64,000 nucleotides of DNA from Salinimicrobium catena (GCF_900102915.1 NZ_FNGG01000001.1:944507-1008506), one strand, 5' to 3'; shown: positions 18,729-28,496, counted from the first letter of the stretch. Numbers and translations: made by a program. The notes: generated by a model not told the origin, from the letters alone.

Positions 18729-19307
18729 TTATTGAATGCGCCTGGCCATCACAAAGTTATCCTGCCAGTATTTTTCGGTAAGCGAAGAAATGATCACGCC
18801 GCGCGAAGTGGTGGAATGAATGAAAAGAATGGCATCTTCTGCAATATCCACGACCAGCCCAACATGGTTGATCACCTTTTTTCTGCTATTGGTCTGGAAG
18901 AAAAGAAGGTCGCCGATAAGCACTTCCTGCAGGTCAAGTTTCTGCCCCATAGAGGCCATATCCCGGGAAGTACGCGGCAGTGCAATGTCTTCGGAAGAGA
19001 ATGCGGTCATCACCAGGCCCGAACAATCCATACCCGCTGTGGTGGTACCGCCATATTTATATCCGGTGCCCAGGTATTCACGGGCGTATTGTGTGATCCT
19101 CGCAGCAAAGTTATCTTCTGAAACAGGTATTTCTGGCTCTGCTTCATAAATTGGTTCTGCTTCTGTCTTTTCGGAAATACTTTCTTCTGAATTTACTTCT
19201 GAAGGAATTCTATCCTGGTAAGAAGTTGTCTGCTTTAAGCCTTTTTGAGAGCCGCAGGAGGCAAGCAGCAGGGGAATGAAAAATATGAGCAGTTTAAAAA
19301 ATCGCAT
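18729..19307 (-). CDS. NlpC/P60 cell-wall peptidase lipoprotein
   Basis: This 192-residue C40-family protein probably cuts peptidoglycan stem peptides in the periplasm. Cys18 lies in a lipobox (LLASC), followed by an acidic linker (about 40-65). The catalytic domain has Cys95 in GMDCSGLV and His148 in NHVGLVV, with His164 as the likely third residue. Its ATG overlaps the end of lpxB, so it is in the surE-lpxB transcript and both envelope genes may be co-expressed. Confidence 0.9.
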   Translation of the reverse strand: MRFFKLLIFFIPLLLASCGSQKGLKQTTSYQDRIPSEVNSEESISEKTEAEPIYEAEPEIPVSEDNFAARITQYAREYLGTGYKYGGTTTAGMDCSGLVMTAFSSEDIALPRTSRDMASMGQKLDLQEVLIGDLLFFQTNSRKKVINHVGLVVDIAEDAILFIHSTTSRGVIISSLTEKYWQDNFVMARRIQ

Positions 19308-20422
19308 TAGTCGGTGATCTTTTTAAAAATGAGTTCCGCGGTCTTTTCACTGGCACCGGTACCGCCCAATTTCTGCTCCAGTTCATAGTAATCTGCAAAC
19401 ATCTTTTCGCGATGTGCTTCTGAAAGGATCTTTTGCAGCTCTTTTTTGAGGTTCTTCTTATTAAATTCAGACTGGATAAGTTCCTTCACCACTTCCCGGT
19501 CCATAATAAGGTTCACCAGCGAAATGTAATCGAGGTTAATAACGCGTTTGGCGATCTGGTAAGAGATGAAATTCCCTTTGTAGCATACCACTTCGGGAAC
19601 CTTAAAAAGAGCGGTTTCTAGGGTCGCTGTTCCCGAAGTGACCAAAGCTGCCGTAGCCACGCCTAAAACGTCATATGTCTTGTTCATCACAAGGTGAACG
19701 TTCTTCTTTTTGATAAATTGCTGATAGAACTCCGGTTCCTGGCTGGGAGCCCCTGCAATGACGAATTGATATTCCTTAAAATCATCGGTCACGCTCAGCA
19801 TGGTTTCCAGCATTTTTACGATCTCCTGTTTTCGGCTTCCGGGCAAAAGAGCGATCACCGGCCTTTCATCCAGACCGTTTTCTGCTTTGAACTTTTCCAC
19901 GTTCACCGGCGGCCGATGTGCAATAGCATCGATGAGTGGATGGCCCACAAAATGCACATCATAGCTATGCTTTTCCTCGTAAAAATCTTTTTCAAAAGGA
20001 AGGATGACGTACATTTCATCGATGTCGCGCTGGATGTCCTTGATGCGGTTCTCTTTCCAGGCCCAGATCTGCGGAGAGATGTAAAAATGGGTTTTGTAGC
20101 CTTCCTTTCTGGCCCATTTGGCAATTCGCAGGTTGAAGCCCGGATAATCCACAAAAATGATCACATCGGGATCGAATTTTTTAATATCCTCCTTACAAAA
20201 CGAAATGTTTCCGAGGATGGTCCTCAGGTTCATGATCACCTCGGCAAAGCCCATGAATGCGAGATCGCGATAGTGCTTTACAGGAGTGCCGCCTTCCGTA
20301 GCCATTAGATCGCCTCCCCAAAACCGGAAATCGGCTTTAGGATCCACCTTTTTCAGAGCCTTCATAAGATTGGCCGCGTGTAGATCTCCCGAAGCTTCTC
20401 CTGCTATGATGTAATATTTCAT
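19307..20422 (-). CDS. lpxB: Lipid-A-disaccharide synthase
   Basis: LpxB joins UDP-2,3-diacylglucosamine and lipid X to make the lipid A disaccharide on the inner face of the inner membrane. The 371-residue length fits. Diagnostic motifs are GEASGDLHAANL (residues 7-18), FVDYPGFNLR, YISPQIWAWKENR and LLPGSRKQE, with SGTATLETAL near residue 266. It is sandwiched with near-zero spacing between a small membrane gene upstream and the NlpC/P60 gene downstream. Confidence 0.95.
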   Translation of the reverse strand: MKYYIIAGEASGDLHAANLMKALKKVDPKADFRFWGGDLMATEGGTPVKHYRDLAFMGFAEVIMNLRTILGNISFCKEDIKKFDPDVIIFVDYPGFNLRIAKWARKEGYKTHFYISPQIWAWKENRIKDIQRDIDEMYVILPFEKDFYEEKHSYDVHFVGHPLIDAIAHRPPVNVEKFKAENGLDERPVIALLPGSRKQEIVKMLETMLSVTDDFKEYQFVIAGAPSQEPEFYQQFIKKKNVHLVMNKTYDVLGVATAALVTSGTATLETALFKVPEVVCYKGNFISYQIAKRVINLDYISLVNLIMDREVVKELIQSEFNKKNLKKELQKILSEAHREKMFADYYELEQKLGGTGASEKTAELIFKKITD

Positions 20423-20423
20423 G

Positions 20424-20705
20424 CTAAACGAGCTTTAATATGGCGATTACCAGGGCTGCCATGATGCTGGCCATTAAAACTCCCCGGGCACGATAGTGCT
20501 GTTCCTTTTTCAGAAAAACGAAGAAAGGAAGGAAATTCAGAATGGCGCCTGCTGTGATGAGCGTGCCCATGAAATCCCCCTCAATAGACTTTGTAATGGT
20601 CTGGCTAACCGAAACTTCAGAAAATATAAGGATGTAGATGAGCATTCCAATGATATTGGCGAACAATCCCGTTAAAAAGCCTATGGAGATCTCTTTTTTA
20701 ATCAT
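20424..20705 (-). CDS. Small three-helix membrane protein, unknown function
   Basis: The 93-residue protein has three hydrophobic stretches (about 9-29, 47-64 and 76-92) and no motif I recognise. The start overlaps surE by 8 bases and the stop is 1 base from lpxB, so it is firmly embedded in the operon. A role in the envelope is a context inference only. Confidence 0.75.
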   Translation of the reverse strand: MIKKEISIGFLTGLFANIIGMLIYILIFSEVSVSQTITKSIEGDFMGTLITAGAILNFLPFFVFLKKEQHYRARGVLMASIMAALVIAILKLV

Positions 20706-21480
20706 TCAGGTCCCAGTTGTTTAGATCGCTCAGAAAGTGATGTGCGGTAAGATCGAACTGCACCGGAACCACAGAAACATAACCCTGGGCCAAAGCGTAT
20801 TCGTCGCTGTCTTCACCTTCATCTTCATTTACGAACCTGCCGGACAACCAGTAGTAATCCCTTCCCTGCGGATTAGTACGCTTATCGAACTCCTCTTCCC
20901 ACCGGGCGTTGGCCTGCCGGCAAACCTTTATACCCTTGATCTCTGATTCTGGCAACTTCGGAAGGTTCACGTTTAGAACCACCCCTTTTGGAAGGCCATT
21001 CTTCAGAACATTTTTGGTGATCCTTTTCACAAACTTTTTCGAAGGTTCAAAATCGGCATTCAAGGAATAATCCAGCAGGGAAAATCCTATAGCCGGGATA
21101 CCTTCAATACCGGCTTCTACCGCCGCGCTCATGGTGCCGGAATAGATCACGTTTATCGAGGAGTTCGAACCGTGGTTGATGCCGCTAACACAAAGATCGG
21201 GTTTGCGGTGCAGGATCTCCTGCGTGGCTATTTTAACGCAGTCTGCCGGGGTTCCCGAACAGCTGAACTCTTTATGTTTGAATGTCTCCTTTACCGTAAC
21301 CTGGTCACAGAATAAGGTATCACTAATGGTTATGGCGTGTCCCATTCCGCTTTGTGGGCTGTCTGGGGCCACGACGATCACGTCTCCCAGTTGTTTCATT
21401 ACTTCTATAAGGGCTCGTATTCCCGGAGCCGTTATGCCATCATCATTGGTGACCAAGATCAGCGGCTTTTCCTGTGACAT
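20698..21480 (-). CDS. surE: 5'/3'-nucleotidase SurE
   Basis: SurE is a metal-dependent phosphatase acting on nucleoside monophosphates in stress survival. The 260-residue protein has the N-terminal VTNDDGITAPGI motif, whose Asp pair binds the divalent metal, VVAPDSPQSGMGHAIT, and SGINHGSN around residue 100. It is the first gene of the minus-strand group surE - small membrane gene - lpxB - NlpC/P60. It is transcribed divergently from the tail-specific protease; no clear -7 box was found in the shared region. Confidence 0.94.
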   Translation of the reverse strand: MSQEKPLILVTNDDGITAPGIRALIEVMKQLGDVIVVAPDSPQSGMGHAITISDTLFCDQVTVKETFKHKEFSCSGTPADCVKIATQEILHRKPDLCVSGINHGSNSSINVIYSGTMSAAVEAGIEGIPAIGFSLLDYSLNADFEPSKKFVKRITKNVLKNGLPKGVVLNVNLPKLPESEIKGIKVCRQANARWEEEFDKRTNPQGRDYYWLSGRFVNEDEGEDSDEYALAQGYVSVVPVQFDLTAHHFLSDLNNWDLND

Positions 21481-21561
21481 TTGTGAAAATTTTATGGCTG
21501 CTAAATTAAAGCAAATTCCTGAGGAAAACGTTATATTCGTAGTTTAACAAATATGCAGCGC

Positions 21562-21585
21562 CTATGCAAGGTTGGCATAGTTTTT
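21562..21585 (+). other. Hairpin with T-run in the protease leader
   Basis: CTATGC-AAGGTTG-GCATAG followed by TTTTT forms a 6-bp stem about 25 bases before the chosen start codon of the protease gene. It looks like a weak intrinsic terminator, so it could be an attenuator or chance. It supports placing the start downstream of it. Confidence 0.35.
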
Positions 21586-21606
21586 AATGTATTAAGGGGA
21601 ATACTA

Positions 21607-23760
21607 ATGATGAAAATACGTAGCATAATGAGAAGGAACTATAAATTACTGGTGCTGGTACTGCTCTTTGCAGCAGCTTCCTGCAGTTTTACGACCAAGA
21701 CATTCAATGATCCCAACAAGGACAAGACTTTAATAGAACTTATCGCCTATGTGCTTGAAAACGGTCATTACGATGCAAAAGAAATGGATGATTCTTTCTC
21801 AAGAGAAGTTTATAAGGATTATCTGGAAAGCATAGATCCTTTGAAAAGGTATTTTTACGCAAGTGATATTAAGGAATTCAAGCAGTTCGAGGACCAGATA
21901 GATGATCAGGTAAGGAACAGCGAGATCACTTTCTTCGATCTTACTCACTCCCGATTGGTTCAACGAATGGAGGAAGCTGAAGAGATCTACAAAGAAGTAC
22001 TTTCACAGCCTTTTGACTACTCTAAAAAAGAAGTTCTTAATACAGATTACGACGAGCAGGAATATGTGAACAGCAAGGAAGAGATGAAAGAGCGCTGGAG
22101 AAAACAGCTCAAATTCTCTGCTATCGCTAATTTCTACGACAAGAAAAAAGAACAAAAAAGAGAACTGGAAAATGATCCAGATTATGAGGTAAAAAGCGAT
22201 AAGGAGCTGGAAGCTGAAGCACGTGAACTTACCCTTTCATCATTAGAAGAATATTTTGACTTTAACGATGATCTTGAACGCAAAGACTGGTTTTCGTTCT
22301 ACGTCAATGCTATAGTTGAGGAATTTGATCCGCATACCTATTATTTCGCACCTCAGGACAAAGACCGTTTCGATATGGCGATGAGCGGAAAACTGGAAGG
22401 TATCGGGGCGCGTCTTCAGAAGAAGAATGATAACGTGAAGATCGTAGAGATCATTTCAGGTGGGCCTGCCTGGAGAGGTGAAGAAGTTGAAGTTGGAGAT
22501 GAGATCCTTAAAGTGAAGCAGGAAGATGAAAAAGAGCCTGTAAGCGTAGTTGGAATGAGACTCGATGACGCGGTGAGCCTTATCAAGGGCCCAAAAGGAA
22601 CAAAAGTTACCCTTACCCTTAGAAAGGTTGACGGTACCATTGAAGATGTAGAGATCGTTCGTGATGTGGTTGAGATAGAAGAAACCTATGCAAAGACCTC
22701 AATAGTAGAAAAGAACGACCGACTGTATGGGGTGATCAACCTTCCGAAGTTCTATTTTGACATGGAGAACTATTCGGAAAGAAATGCTGCGAGCGATGTG
22801 AAAAAAGAGATCATTAGATTAAAAGAGCAAGGCATGGAAGGTCTTGTGATCGACCTGAGAAACAACGGAGGTGGATCGCTTAAAACAGTTGTGGATATCG
22901 CCGGACTTTTCATCAAGGAAGGGCCCATCGTACAGGTAAAGTCGAAGCTTGAAGGTCAGGAAGTGCTGAAGGATACAGATCCTTCGGTATTGTGGGATGG
23001 TCCCCTTGTGATCCTTGTAAATGAACTTTCAGCATCGGCTTCAGAAATACTTGCCGCTGCCATGCAGGATTATAAAAGAGCTATTATCATAGGAAGCAAG
23101 CAAACTTACGGAAAAGGAACCGTTCAGAATGTATTGGATCTTAACCGTTGGGTAAGAAACAGCGATTTTGGAGATCTTGGAGCCCTTAAGATCACCACTC
23201 AGAAATTCTACAGGGTGAACGGTGGTTCTACCCAGCTTGAAGGAGTGAAAAGTGATGTGGTGGTTCCGGATAGATACAGTTATATAGACATAGGAGAGAA
23301 AGATCAGGAGAACCCGCTTCCGTGGGATCAGATCGAAGCAGCCAATTTCCAGGTGTGGGACGGTTATATTGATTTTGAAGAGACAGTATCCAACAGTAAG
23401 AAGAGAATGGCCCAGAACGAACACCTGAGATTGATCGAGGAGAACGCTGAATGGATCAGGGACCAGAGAAATGACAAATCTATCCCGTTGAGCTTTGAAG
23501 AGTATAGAACTGAAATGGAGAGCAACGAGCAGCAGGCAAAACGTTTCAACAAGATCTCTGAGTACCAATCTAATCTGACCTATGAATCTCTTCCTTACGA
23601 GAAAGATCTTTTCACCACCGATACGGTTTTAGCTGAAAAGAGACAAAGATGGCACGAGAACCTGAGCAGTGATGTTTATATGGAAGAAGCAGTGAACGTG
23701 CTTGAGGATATGAAGATGAACAATATCAGGAAGTCTGGTGTGGCACAGATCAAGGAGTAA
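21607..23760 (+). CDS. Tail-specific (carboxy-terminal processing) protease, S41
   Basis: The protein is a Prc/Tsp-type periplasmic endoprotease that degrades proteins from the C-terminus. Domains in order are a lipoprotein signal (Cys in AAASC), an N-terminal helical Prc domain, a PDZ domain (about 230-330, with GIGARL and GDEILKVKQ), the S41 catalytic core, and a C-terminal DUF3340-like tail. The Ser-Lys dyad is visible: Ser in NELSASASEILAAAMQDY and Lys in TYGKGTVQN. I chose the ATG at 21607; a start at 21628 would give a more compact lipoprotein signal. The ATG at 21553 would translate through a hairpin and seems unlikely. Confidence 0.9.
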   Translation: MMKIRSIMRRNYKLLVLVLLFAAASCSFTTKTFNDPNKDKTLIELIAYVLENGHYDAKEMDDSFSREVYKDYLESIDPLKRYFYASDIKEFKQFEDQIDDQVRNSEITFFDLTHSRLVQRMEEAEEIYKEVLSQPFDYSKKEVLNTDYDEQEYVNSKEEMKERWRKQLKFSAIANFYDKKKEQKRELENDPDYEVKSDKELEAEARELTLSSLEEYFDFNDDLERKDWFSFYVNAIVEEFDPHTYYFAPQDKDRFDMAMSGKLEGIGARLQKKNDNVKIVEIISGGPAWRGEEVEVGDEILKVKQEDEKEPVSVVGMRLDDAVSLIKGPKGTKVTLTLRKVDGTIEDVEIVRDVVEIEETYAKTSIVEKNDRLYGVINLPKFYFDMENYSERNAASDVKKEIIRLKEQGMEGLVIDLRNNGGGSLKTVVDIAGLFIKEGPIVQVKSKLEGQEVLKDTDPSVLWDGPLVILVNELSASASEILAAAMQDYKRAIIIGSKQTYGKGTVQNVLDLNRWVRNSDFGDLGALKITTQKFYRVNGGSTQLEGVKSDVVVPDRYSYIDIGEKDQENPLPWDQIEAANFQVWDGYIDFEETVSNSKKRMAQNEHLRLIEENAEWIRDQRNDKSIPLSFEEYRTEMESNEQQAKRFNKISEYQSNLTYESLPYEKDLFTTDTVLAEKRQRWHENLSSDVYMEEAVNVLEDMKMNNIRKSGVAQIKE

Positions 23761-23786
23761 CTGAGAGCCTCTGTAATTAGAACACA

Positions 23787-23817
23787 AAACCTTCTGCTTT
23801 CACAGAAGGTTTTTTTA
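23787..23817 (+). terminator. Rho-independent terminator after the S41 protease
   Basis: AAACCTTCTG-CTTT-CACAGAAGGTTT followed by TTTTT lies about 27 bases after the stop codon. The downstream bases up to 24050 (about 230) hold no gene or clear motif that I can see. Confidence 0.85.
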
Positions 23818-24050
23818 TTCTCAGAGGGTAAATACCCCAATGCTTGCCTCCTTCGTGAATGTTATATAGGTTTAAAACGTGTTCCTCCAAAATGCTAAGT
23901 GGATTTGCCCGGAAACAATTTCCGTTTAGTCTGCCCTTAACTAATCTTATTGACGTTTCGCCTGAAATCAGACCTTTCGAGAAAGTTGCTTATTACACCT
24001 TGGGTTTGCTTTCGAAGAAATCAAGTTTATAATACTGCTAAATAAAAGGC

Positions 24051-25301
24051 TTACCAAAATGACATTCTATCAGCATCCAGTTTTATAAAAATGAAGAGCA
24101 GGATGGTAAAACCCCATAATCCTGAACCTCCGTAACTAAAGAAGGGGAGTGGGATGCCTACTGTCGGAAATATGCCTATCACCATTCCCACGTTCACAAA
24201 GAAGTGAATGAACAGGATACCCGCCACACTATAGCCGTAGACCCGGTTAAACTGCGATTTCTGTCTTTCGGCAAGGTGAAGTATGCGCAACATCAAAAGT
24301 ATGAAAAGCAGGACCACTACAGTACTTCCTATAAAGCCCCATTCTTCGCCTACGGTGCTGAAAATATAGTCGGTGTGTTGTTCAGGGACGAAATTTCCCT
24401 TGGTCTGGGTGCCCTGCGTCCAGCCTTTGCCAAACCAGCTTCCGCTGCCAATGGCGATCTCGCTCTGGTTGGTATTATAACCAATACCACGATTATCTAC
24501 TTCTTTTCCCAGAACGATATTGAACCTGTCCCTGTGCCGCTGTTCAAAAATGTTCTCAAAAATATAATTTACAGAAAAGGAAAGGGCAACAGCCACGATA
24601 AGAATGCTCAGGTAAGCTATGGCTCCCGGTTTTTTCTTCTTTCTTAGAAAATAGGTTAACAGCAGTACTATTACCGCTCCTCCCGAAACCCAAAAAGGAT
24701 TGAACATCAAAGTAAGGACGAAGACCAGGATGCCCAATGCGCCTATCAGCAAATACACTCCAGAAAGTCCTTCCCTGTAAAGCGGAAAGAAAAATGCAGC
24801 ATATACCATAGCACTTCCCGCATCGGGCTGGGGCAGGATGATCAATGCCGGTAAAGCTATTATTATAAAGGCTTTGAATTGATCGCCCAGGTTCTTGATA
24901 TTGGTCTGAATGTCACTCGTAAACTTTGCGAGCGCTAGGGCAGTGGCCACTTTAGCGAATTCTGAAGGCTGGATTGTAAATCCGCCTATGGCGTACCATG
25001 ATGTGGCGCCGTTGATGGTCTTTCCGAAGAAAAAGAGCCCGATAATACTGAAAAGTGAAAAGACATAGATGATGCTGGCAAATCGCTCATAGAACTTAGC
25101 TTCCAGCGAAAGCAGGATCACTATTAGGAAGACGCTTAAAATGATCCATAACAGCTGTTTTCCGTAGATCTGATCCAGGTCAAAAAAAGACGTGGCTGTA
25201 TCATCAAGCGAGGCCGAATAGATGTTCACCCAACCTATGCTCACCAGTAAAAAGTACAAGAGAATGCTTAGCCAGTCAAATTGAGAGATGGTTTTGGACA
25301 T
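24051..25301 (-). CDS. rodA: Rod-shape SEDS glycosyltransferase RodA
   Basis: RodA polymerises peptidoglycan glycan strands in the elongasome together with PBP2. The 416-residue SEDS protein has about ten membrane helices. Conserved parts include QPSEFAKVATALALAKF (residues around 130) and the C-terminal IPLPFFSYGGSG. It is the last gene of mreB-mreC-mreD-mrdA-rodA, 3 bases after mrdA. No terminator hairpin is evident behind it. Confidence 0.95.
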   Translation of the reverse strand: MSKTISQFDWLSILLYFLLVSIGWVNIYSASLDDTATSFFDLDQIYGKQLLWIILSVFLIVILLSLEAKFYERFASIIYVFSLFSIIGLFFFGKTINGATSWYAIGGFTIQPSEFAKVATALALAKFTSDIQTNIKNLGDQFKAFIIIALPALIILPQPDAGSAMVYAAFFFPLYREGLSGVYLLIGALGILVFVLTLMFNPFWVSGGAVIVLLLTYFLRKKKKPGAIAYLSILIVAVALSFSVNYIFENIFEQRHRDRFNIVLGKEVDNRGIGYNTNQSEIAIGSGSWFGKGWTQGTQTKGNFVPEQHTDYIFSTVGEEWGFIGSTVVVLLFILLMLRILHLAERQKSQFNRVYGYSVAGILFIHFFVNVGMVIGIFPTVGIPLPFFSYGGSGLWGFTILLFIFIKLDADRMSFW

Positions 25302-25304
25302 TTA

Positions 25305-27173
25305 CTACTGGTTGATTTTAAATGGTTCGCCACTAAGTGGTTTGGCATATTCTTCTTCCAGGCTGTGAGTAAGGATCCATTCTTCCATGTCTTTTCGGGT
25401 GATCTCCCCTTTCAAATACTTTTCTATTAGTAATCCGGCGATCCTTCCGGCATAGCGTCCTCCCCAATAACCGTTCTCTACAAAAACCGCCATGGCGATC
25501 TTTGGGTCGTCAACAGGGGCAAAAGCGATGAAGATGGAATGGTCTGTCAACTGCACTCTTTTTCCGTTGATCTTCGTAAAGTTCTCTGCGGTACCTGTCT
25601 TACCGGCTATTTCGATTCCCGGAATTCCCAGGGCAGAGGCAGTTCCCGATTTATATACCTGATGCATGCCTTCGATCACCGGTTCAAAATGTTCGGGATC
25701 AATTGTGGTGTACTTCTTTTGTGTATATTCTTCTTTCTTGATGGGGTTCCCGTCTATCTCTTTAAGGATGTGAGGAGTGTAGAACCAACCCCTGTTGGCT
25801 ATCGCAGCAGTCATATTTGCCAGCTGAATAGGGGTCATCAAAACTTCTCCCTGGCCAATGGCATTAGAAAGAGTGGCAGGTGCAAACCATTTGTACTTTG
25901 GATATTCATAAATGGCATTATAGTAATCTGCCGTAGGGATCTTTCCTGATCTCCCGGTGGGAAGGTCATAACCCAAATAATCTCCTAACCCAAAGCTTTC
26001 AAGATGTTCGGCCCAGGTGTTCACCCCCTCCTGAGGGGTAGGGTATTTTTCAATGATGCGCCGGTAGACATTAGCGAAGTAGGCATTGCAGGAATTAGCA
26101 ATTCCCGGGATCATACTTAGCGGTCCGGGATGGGCATGACAACCCATTTTTCGGCCTCTCCCGTAATAATAACCCATTTGGCAGGTAAACCTTTCCCTGG
26201 TATCCACTACACCTTCCTGTAAGGCAATAAGAGCATTAATGGTCTTGAATGGGGATCCCGGAGGATATTCGGCCAACAGGCCACGATCATATAATGGCTT
26301 GGCTATGGTGTCGTAATACAGTTCAGTGAAGTTCTTGGATCTTTTTCGGCCCACCAGTTTAGCCGGATCATAGTTGGGCGCGGTCACCATGGCCAGGATC
26401 TCTCCTGTAGCCGGTTCAATGGCAACAATACCTCCACGCTTGTTCTCCATAAGCAGTTCTCCATACTTTTGGAGTTCTGCATCAATGGTAATGGTGAGGT
26501 CTTTTCCTTTTTTGGGAAGGGTATCGTAGATCCCTCCTTTGTACGGGCCAATGTCTCTGTTAAACCGGTCTTTCTGAATATATTTTACTCCCTTTATTCC
26601 GCGTAAAAGTTCTTCATAGTATTCCTCTACTCCCTGTTTCCCGATAAGGTCTCCGGAAAGGTAATAAGGGTTTTCATTTACCGTACGTTGGTTAACCTCT
26701 GCGATGTAGCCTAAGATGTTTGATCCATGTTCGGTATAATAGTCCCTTAGCGATCGCTTCTGAATGTAAAAACCTTCATACTTCCGCATTTTCTCCTGCA
26801 GATAAGCATATTCACTTTTTGTAAGCTGCGGAATGACCACAGAGGGCAGGCGTGGAGAATAGATCTTTGCCTTGTCCAGCCTTCCAACCAGTTGTTCTTC
26901 AGTAAGTCCTAAGATCTTACAGAATTCGGTTGTATCAAAAGGTTTTAAATTCCGCGGAATGACCATCACGTCATAAGAGGGCTGGTTGGAAACCAGTAGC
27001 TCTCCATTGCGGTCAAAAATGAAGCCTCGCTGTGGGTAATCATATACCACCTTGATAGCGTTGTTCTCGGAAAGCCCTGCAAAGGAATCATCCAGGACCT
27101 GAAGGTAGAACAAACGGGCCAGAAAGATTAGCCCTGAGGTAATAATGATAATGTATAATAGGATTCTTCTCAT
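25305..27173 (-). CDS. mrdA: Penicillin-binding protein 2 (elongasome transpeptidase)
   Basis: This class B PBP cross-links peptidoglycan during rod elongation. The 622-residue protein has an N-terminal membrane anchor (about 4-22), a PBP dimerisation domain with RGFIFDRNGELL near residues 49-60, and a transpeptidase domain. The catalytic motifs are SPFK (SxxK, in YPPGSPFKT), SCN (SxN, in ANSCNAYF) and KTGTAEN. It overlaps mreD by 4 bases and is followed by rodA, the usual functional partner. Confidence 0.95.
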   Translation of the reverse strand: MRRILLYIIIITSGLIFLARLFYLQVLDDSFAGLSENNAIKVVYDYPQRGFIFDRNGELLVSNQPSYDVMVIPRNLKPFDTTEFCKILGLTEEQLVGRLDKAKIYSPRLPSVVIPQLTKSEYAYLQEKMRKYEGFYIQKRSLRDYYTEHGSNILGYIAEVNQRTVNENPYYLSGDLIGKQGVEEYYEELLRGIKGVKYIQKDRFNRDIGPYKGGIYDTLPKKGKDLTITIDAELQKYGELLMENKRGGIVAIEPATGEILAMVTAPNYDPAKLVGRKRSKNFTELYYDTIAKPLYDRGLLAEYPPGSPFKTINALIALQEGVVDTRERFTCQMGYYYGRGRKMGCHAHPGPLSMIPGIANSCNAYFANVYRRIIEKYPTPQEGVNTWAEHLESFGLGDYLGYDLPTGRSGKIPTADYYNAIYEYPKYKWFAPATLSNAIGQGEVLMTPIQLANMTAAIANRGWFYTPHILKEIDGNPIKKEEYTQKKYTTIDPEHFEPVIEGMHQVYKSGTASALGIPGIEIAGKTGTAENFTKINGKRVQLTDHSIFIAFAPVDDPKIAMAVFVENGYWGGRYAGRIAGLLIEKYLKGEITRKDMEEWILTHSLEEEYAKPLSGEPFKINQ

Positions 27174-27676
27174 CTAGATCTTCTGTTGAATAGTGCCAAG
27201 GTTAGGAAAATCAGGATCAGGGTAAAAATGCCTGAAAACAATGTTTTCTTTAGAAGTAACAAGAAGTGTGCAAAATTGAAAAATTCCAATAAAAAGAGCA
27301 CAAAATGATGAATGAACACAAGAATAGCCACGTAACTTATCCTTGAGCCTATAGGGGTGCTGGAAAATTTGATTGTCTGGTAATCATAGCTCACTCCAAA
27401 GGAGAACCTTAAAACCACCGGGCGTATATATGCGATCACCACGCAGGCGGCAGCATTGATCCCCCCGCTGTCTTCGAACAGGTCTACGCCAAGTCCCAGG
27501 AAAAAACTTAAAATAAGGAGCAGGGTTTGATTTCCGTTAAAGGGATACAGCAGGATGAACAAAATGTAAAGGTACGGATTGATGTACCCCATAAAATTGA
27601 TGTTGTTCAGCAAGAGTACCTGCAGCAGGATGAGGAAAAAGAACCGAAAGGTATTTGACAACACTACGTTATTCAT
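27170..27676 (-). CDS. mreD: Rod-shape determining protein MreD
   Basis: MreD is an inner-membrane elongasome component. The 168-residue protein is almost entirely hydrophobic with five or six helices. It is recognised mainly by size, hydrophobic pattern (YPFNGNQTLLLILSFFLGLGVDLFEDS) and position between mreC and mrdA, overlapping both. Confidence 0.88.
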   Translation of the reverse strand: MNNVVLSNTFRFFFLILLQVLLLNNINFMGYINPYLYILFILLYPFNGNQTLLLILSFFLGLGVDLFEDSGGINAAACVVIAYIRPVVLRFSFGVSYDYQTIKFSSTPIGSRISYVAILVFIHHFVLFLLEFFNFAHFLLLLKKTLFSGIFTLILIFLTLALFNRRSR

Positions 27677-28496
27677 CCTTGGTGATATTTTGCAGTTCCT
27701 TTATCTCTTCCTGGGCCGTATTTTCAATGATGTAAACATAGCCAAGGTTGGTCATGTCGTTGAAAAGCCCAATGTTTATAGTGTAATAGCTTTCGCTTTG
27801 ATCAAGTTCATAATCTATGATGTCTCCAATGGGAATGCCTTTTGGGAAGATCAGGGACCTTCCGCCGGTAATTATAGTATCTCCTTTAGTAACAGGAGCA
27901 ATTGCCGGAACATCGATCAGCTGCACTACATTGGGATCTTCCCCGTTCCAGACCAAAGTTCCGAAGTGATTTGATTTTTTTAGCTGGGCGTTGATTCTGG
28001 AATTGGAGTTTAAAATGGAGATGACGGTTGAATAATTAGGAGAAACGTTCTCTACGATACCTACGATCCCTTTACTGGTTACCACTCCCATGTCTCGCTC
28101 TATTCCCTCCCGCGAACCCGATTTCAAGGTGAGGTAATTGTCAACCTTGGCGTAATTATTATTGATGACTTCTGAAGCCCTGAAAATATAGCTGCCCTCA
28201 TAAGAAGAAGTGTCGGTGAAATCTTTTATTTCCAGCGAATCTTCATAGGTAGCCAGTCTTGTCCGAAGCCTTTGATTCTCCTCAAGTAACCGAAGGTTGT
28301 ACTCTTCAAGGTTAAAATAGGTGTTGATGTTGCTCGTCCAGCTGTAAATTCCCCCGCTCACGAAATTTGCGGAACTAATGAATTTGCTCTTTTGATACGA
28401 ATGCGATTGTATGGTCAAAAACAGGGAAACCGAAAGCAGCAACAAGAATAAAATATTGTTCTTATTGCGAATAAGAAAATTTATTATTTGCTGCAT
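27669..28496 (-). CDS. mreC: Rod-shape determining protein MreC
   Basis: MreC links the MreB cytoskeleton to PBP2 in the periplasm. The 275-residue protein has one N-terminal membrane helix (about 13-28), a coiled-coil stretch (about 60-85) and the beta-rich MreC domain with GSREGIERDMGVVTSKGIVGIV and SNHFGTLVW. It lies 9 bases after mreB and overlaps mreD by 8 bases. Confidence 0.93.
   Translation of the reverse strand: MQQIINFLIRNKNNILFLLLLSVSLFLTIQSHSYQKSKFISSANFVSGGIYSWTSNINTYFNLEEYNLRLLEENQRLRTRLATYEDSLEIKDFTDTSSYEGSYIFRASEVINNNYAKVDNYLTLKSGSREGIERDMGVVTSKGIVGIVENVSPNYSTVISILNSNSRINAQLKKSNHFGTLVWNGEDPNVVQLIDVPAIAPVTKGDTIITGGRSLIFPKGIPIGDIIDYELDQSESYYTINIGLFNDMTNLGYVYIIENTAQEEIKELQNITKDE

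Noticed and set aside
19694-20308. 204-codon open frame on the plus strand
   Set aside because: It is antisense to lpxB, whose motifs cover the same bases.
23818-24050. Possible small gene or RNA after the S41 protease terminator
   Set aside because: I found no open frame with coding character, no hairpin with a T-run and no -7 box that would support a gene.
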